From Moraxellaceae bacterium (GTDB lineage Bacteria > Pseudomonadota > Gammaproteobacteria > Pseudomonadales > Moraxellaceae), in contig JACKNZ010000009.1 in the NCBI GenBank assembly GCA_024234595.1, forward strand, positions 81,100-145,099: 64,000 bases of DNA, given 5' to 3'. Positions within the stretch are counted from its first letter, which is position 1; every line of letters starts with the position of its first letter. The position numbers were made by a program, and so were the translations under genes. Shown here piece by piece: positions 61,715 through 64,000 of this stretch. The notes beneath the pieces are model-generated. The model was not told the DNA's origin, made no database searches, and saw only the letters and a list, made by a program, of their open reading frames with translations.

Positions 61715-63250
61715 ATGTTATTAACCAATAAAGTCTCATTGTTACGCCAAGCTCTTGATGAAGCCAATACTTACGAAGAATGGAAAGAAATAGCCTTAGA
61801 ATTGGACTCAGTAACAGGTTTAGACTTATGGAAATTAGATAACAGCTCAGAATATTACAATCATGAGATTATACGCGACCGTCTAATGCAATTGCGTCAT
61901 TTAATGCGGCAGCAAGATAACCGCCAACTGATGCGCGCCTTGCGTGAGGGGCTATACCACGATATTGGAAATATTGGTAATCCCTTGTTGTATAGTTATG
62001 CCCATGTGGGGACTAAACGTCTTATTGAAGATTATATTGACCAAGTATGCTCTACCTTGAATTATTTATGTGATGTCGATGTGGATTTTTTGAGCCTAGA
62101 GCAAAAACAACGTTTTTTTGAAGATACCTTTCATAGTTTTGGCCAACCTGCGTTAATGTTGTCGGGTGGAGCTACTTTAGGCTTGTTTCATGTGGGGGTT
62201 TGCAAAGCGTTGCATGAGCGTAATTTACTGCCAAAAGTGATTTCTGGTTCTAGTGCAGGTTCATTAGTGACAGGCATGTTAGGCACTCACAGTGATGAAG
62301 AATTGGTGCGAATGTATGATGGTGAGGGCTTTTATCACCATGCGTGGACGTGGCGCAGATGGCGTGAAGGTTTGTTAGGGCAAGGCTTTGCTGACCAACG
62401 ACAATTGGAAAGATTTGTACGCAATAACATTGGTGAATATACCTTTGAAGAGGCTTTTGCTAAGACTGGTCGTCATATCAATGTCACGGTTTCACCGCTT
62501 CAATCACATACGGCGCGTTTAATGAACGAACTAACCTCGCCATATTTATTGGTTTGGAGTGCGGCCTTGGCATCTTGTGCTGTGCCCGTGTTATTTCCTC
62601 CAGTCACGCTAACCACCAAAAATCATCAAGGTGAATATCATCCGTATATGCCCTCACAACGATGGGTGGACGGTTCGGTGCGTAGTGATTTGCCGCGCCA
62701 GCGGTTGTCACGCTTATTTAATGTCAATTATTTTATTGCCAGTCAAGTTAATCCACATATTGTGCCGTTTATGCAAAGCGATAAAGAGCGTTTGCAAAAA
62801 GGCAAAATTAAATCGTGGCCTAAAAAAGTAGCGCGAGCGCAATTACAAATGGTTGGTTTGGGTGCACTCGACTTTATGCGTGAACGGACAGGTATCGAAA
62901 CTTTGCGCCAGCTAATGGATCATGGTTATGGCATTATTGGCCAGCGTTATTATGGCGATGTGACTATCGTCGCCAAATATAATTGGAAACACTACGCCTG
63001 TATGCTGCAAAACCCAACTGATGAAATGTTAATGTGGTTTAGAGTACAAGGCGAGCGTATTACGTGGCCAAAAATTGCCATGATTCAAACGCATGCCAAA
63101 ATTGGTCAAACACTCAATGATTGTTTACAGCGTTTATCTAAACAAAAACAAGCATTGGATGAGCAGCGCAGTGCTAAAGTCATTCATCTGCAAACGCCAA
63201 ACACACGTAAACGCCATACCGCGCAAATTGGCCGTATCGCAAAAAGTTAA
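61715..63250 (+). CDS. Patatin-like phospholipase with DUF3336 N-domain
   Basis: A 511-residue predicted lipase. Residues about 1-140 are a DUF3336-type helical domain (LRQALDEANTYEEWKEIALELDSVTG), as in yeast and plant triacylglycerol lipases. The patatin domain has the oxyanion loop SGGATLGLFHVGV (150-162), nucleophile Ser180 in GSSAG and the dyad Asp319 in VDGSVRSDLP. A basic C-terminal tail follows. Cytoplasmic or membrane-associated; it may act on stored or membrane lipid. The ATG at 61715 follows the GGGGAATGAG stretch. Confidence 0.88.
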   Translation: MLLTNKVSLLRQALDEANTYEEWKEIALELDSVTGLDLWKLDNSSEYYNHEIIRDRLMQLRHLMRQQDNRQLMRALREGLYHDIGNIGNPLLYSYAHVGTKRLIEDYIDQVCSTLNYLCDVDVDFLSLEQKQRFFEDTFHSFGQPALMLSGGATLGLFHVGVCKALHERNLLPKVISGSSAGSLVTGMLGTHSDEELVRMYDGEGFYHHAWTWRRWREGLLGQGFADQRQLERFVRNNIGEYTFEEAFAKTGRHINVTVSPLQSHTARLMNELTSPYLLVWSAALASCAVPVLFPPVTLTTKNHQGEYHPYMPSQRWVDGSVRSDLPRQRLSRLFNVNYFIASQVNPHIVPFMQSDKERLQKGKIKSWPKKVARAQLQMVGLGALDFMRERTGIETLRQLMDHGYGIIGQRYYGDVTIVAKYNWKHYACMLQNPTDEMLMWFRVQGERITWPKIAMIQTHAKIGQTLNDCLQRLSKQKQALDEQRSAKVIHLQTPNTRKRHTAQIGRIAKS

Positions 63251-63464
63251 CTGGATTTGTGAGCAAGGATGCTATTTGTAATAGTAGTGCCATAAAAATG
63301 ATAAAAAAAGAATGTAAACTCAAAGTTGAGATGTTATATTCAAAAAATTAGTGGTTAAATTTGATGTTAAGAGAAGAGCTGTTTATTTGATAATAAACCA
63401 TTAAATAGCAGTAAATTTTTGTCCCTATACAAGCAGTTAGCTTGATTTTATATTTTTTAAGATT

Positions 63465-64000
63465 ATGAGTATTGAAATTCCGGGTTATACCATATTACAA
63501 GAACTAGGGAAGGGCGGCATGGCGACAGTCTATTTGGCTGTTCAACAATCGTTTGGCCGTCAGGTAGCACTTAAAGTAATGGCTCCTCATTTGGCTGCCG
63601 AAGCAGGTTTTGCTGCGCGTTTTGACAGCGAAGCCAAAATGGTTGCTGCTTTATCGCATCCTCACATCGTCACTGTCTATGATGTAGGCTCTTATAACAG
63701 TTATCATTATTTAGCAATGGAATATCATACGGGTGGTGATTTAAGCACTCGCATTGATAGACAAGATATTACCCCCACCGAAGCTCTTAAAATTACGCGT
63801 CAATTAGCCGATGCCTTGGGGTTAGCACATACCAAAGGGGTGGTGCATCGTGACATCAAACCCGATAATGTATTGTTTAGAGCGCACAATGACGATGCTA
63901 TTTTGACGGACTTTGGTATTGCTCGAAATATGCAAGCCGAAAGCCATTTAACTCAAATAGGTTCAACTGTAGGGACTCCAAAATATATGAGTCCTGAGCA
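63465..64000 (+). CDS. Eukaryotic-like Ser/Thr protein kinase (partial, C-terminus off the window)
   Basis: The first 178 residues of a PknB-type kinase. GxGxxA loop LGKGGMATVYLAV, catalytic Lys in VALKVM, VVHRDIKPDNVLF, TDFGIAR and the activation-loop TVGTPKYMSPEQ are all canonical, so this kinase should be active. It differs from the degenerate kinase domain of the fusion at 33.2-34.9 kb. The domain layout beyond the window is unknown. The ribosome site is weak (TAAG). Confidence 0.9.
   Translation, partial: MSIEIPGYTILQELGKGGMATVYLAVQQSFGRQVALKVMAPHLAAEAGFAARFDSEAKMVAALSHPHIVTVYDVGSYNSYHYLAMEYHTGGDLSTRIDRQDITPTEALKITRQLADALGLAHTKGVVHRDIKPDNVLFRAHNDDAILTDFGIARNMQAESHLTQIGSTVGTPKYMSPE

Noticed and set aside
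1..64000. CRISPR array, prophage or defence island
   Set aside because: No regularly spaced direct repeats, no cas, phage structural or restriction genes were seen. The repeats found are dispersed palindromes between housekeeping genes.

Overview
The window is a dense, AT-leaning piece of a Gram-negative chromosome. It has outer-membrane proteins (BtuB, FadL, porin), a periplasmic cytochrome c, a BtuB cobalamin riboswitch, a sigma-32 groESL promoter and NtrB/NtrC with sigma-54-type promoters. Several features point to Pseudomonadales (gamma-Proteobacteria), perhaps the Moraxellaceae side: a 531-residue isocitrate lyase beside a LysR gene, malate synthase G, the very large NAD-glutamate dehydrogenase, PtsP-RppH, Aat next to Bpt, and a phosphatase-kinase fusion inside a nitrate-assimilation locus. 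The genus cannot be fixed from sequence alone.

Layout. 1-8.3 kb: 3' part of ruvB, a cytochrome c5-like gene, tRNA-Arg(CCG), btuB with its riboswitch, fadL, an AmpG-like permease, a HugZ-like gene and fxsA. 8.3-14 kb: groESL, a small secreted protein, then leuA behind a likely Ile/Leu leader-peptide attenuator, followed by a probable HolD-like gene and rimI. 13.9-15.9 kb: the only clearly mobile stretch, an IS200/IS605-type tnpB with an atypical RuvC-II site, many palindromic repeats, and an AP2-domain gene that ends in the element's right end. 16-29 kb: glcB, a tight LOG/L,D-transpeptidase/HAD/GGDEF cluster, pepN and NAD-GDH. 29-33 kb: two START-domain paralogues and the lipB-ybeD-dacA block. 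33-44 kb: nitrate assimilation (phosphatase-kinase, NarK/NasA transporter, nitrate reductase, NirBD). 44-54.5 kb: ptsP-rppH, mdh, a QueD-like gene, trmL, a lone class III cyclase domain, a DUF4010 membrane protein, the N-degron transferases bpt and aat, a YkgJ gene and greB. 54.6-64 kb: ntrBC, aceA with its LysR neighbour, a porin, a patatin lipase and the start of another Ser/Thr kinase.

How it fits together. The strongest system-level reading is nitrogen control. NtrBC is encoded at 54.6-57.1 kb. Two good sigma-54 promoters lie between narK and the nitrate reductase genes and fire in opposite directions, with a third weaker match before nirB. Hairpins with the same AACGGC hexaloop, which fits the ANTAR/NasT recognition pattern (A1, G4), occur near the start of the narK leader and in the nasA-nirB gap. 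PtsP (nitrogen PTS) and NAD-GDH add to the theme. Carbon metabolism is represented by the glyoxylate shunt (aceA, glcB), mdh and FadL.

Three families of short repeats recur between genes: a CCCTCACCCC-type palindrome, a TTCGACTNCGCTCA-type palindrome, and a MITE-like element with AGGACTTACGC termini. Two MITE copies bracket dacA, one sits directly upstream of gdhB, and one 35-bp copy near 61.6 kb is flanked by a 6-bp direct repeat. No CRISPR array, prophage or obvious defence island is visible.
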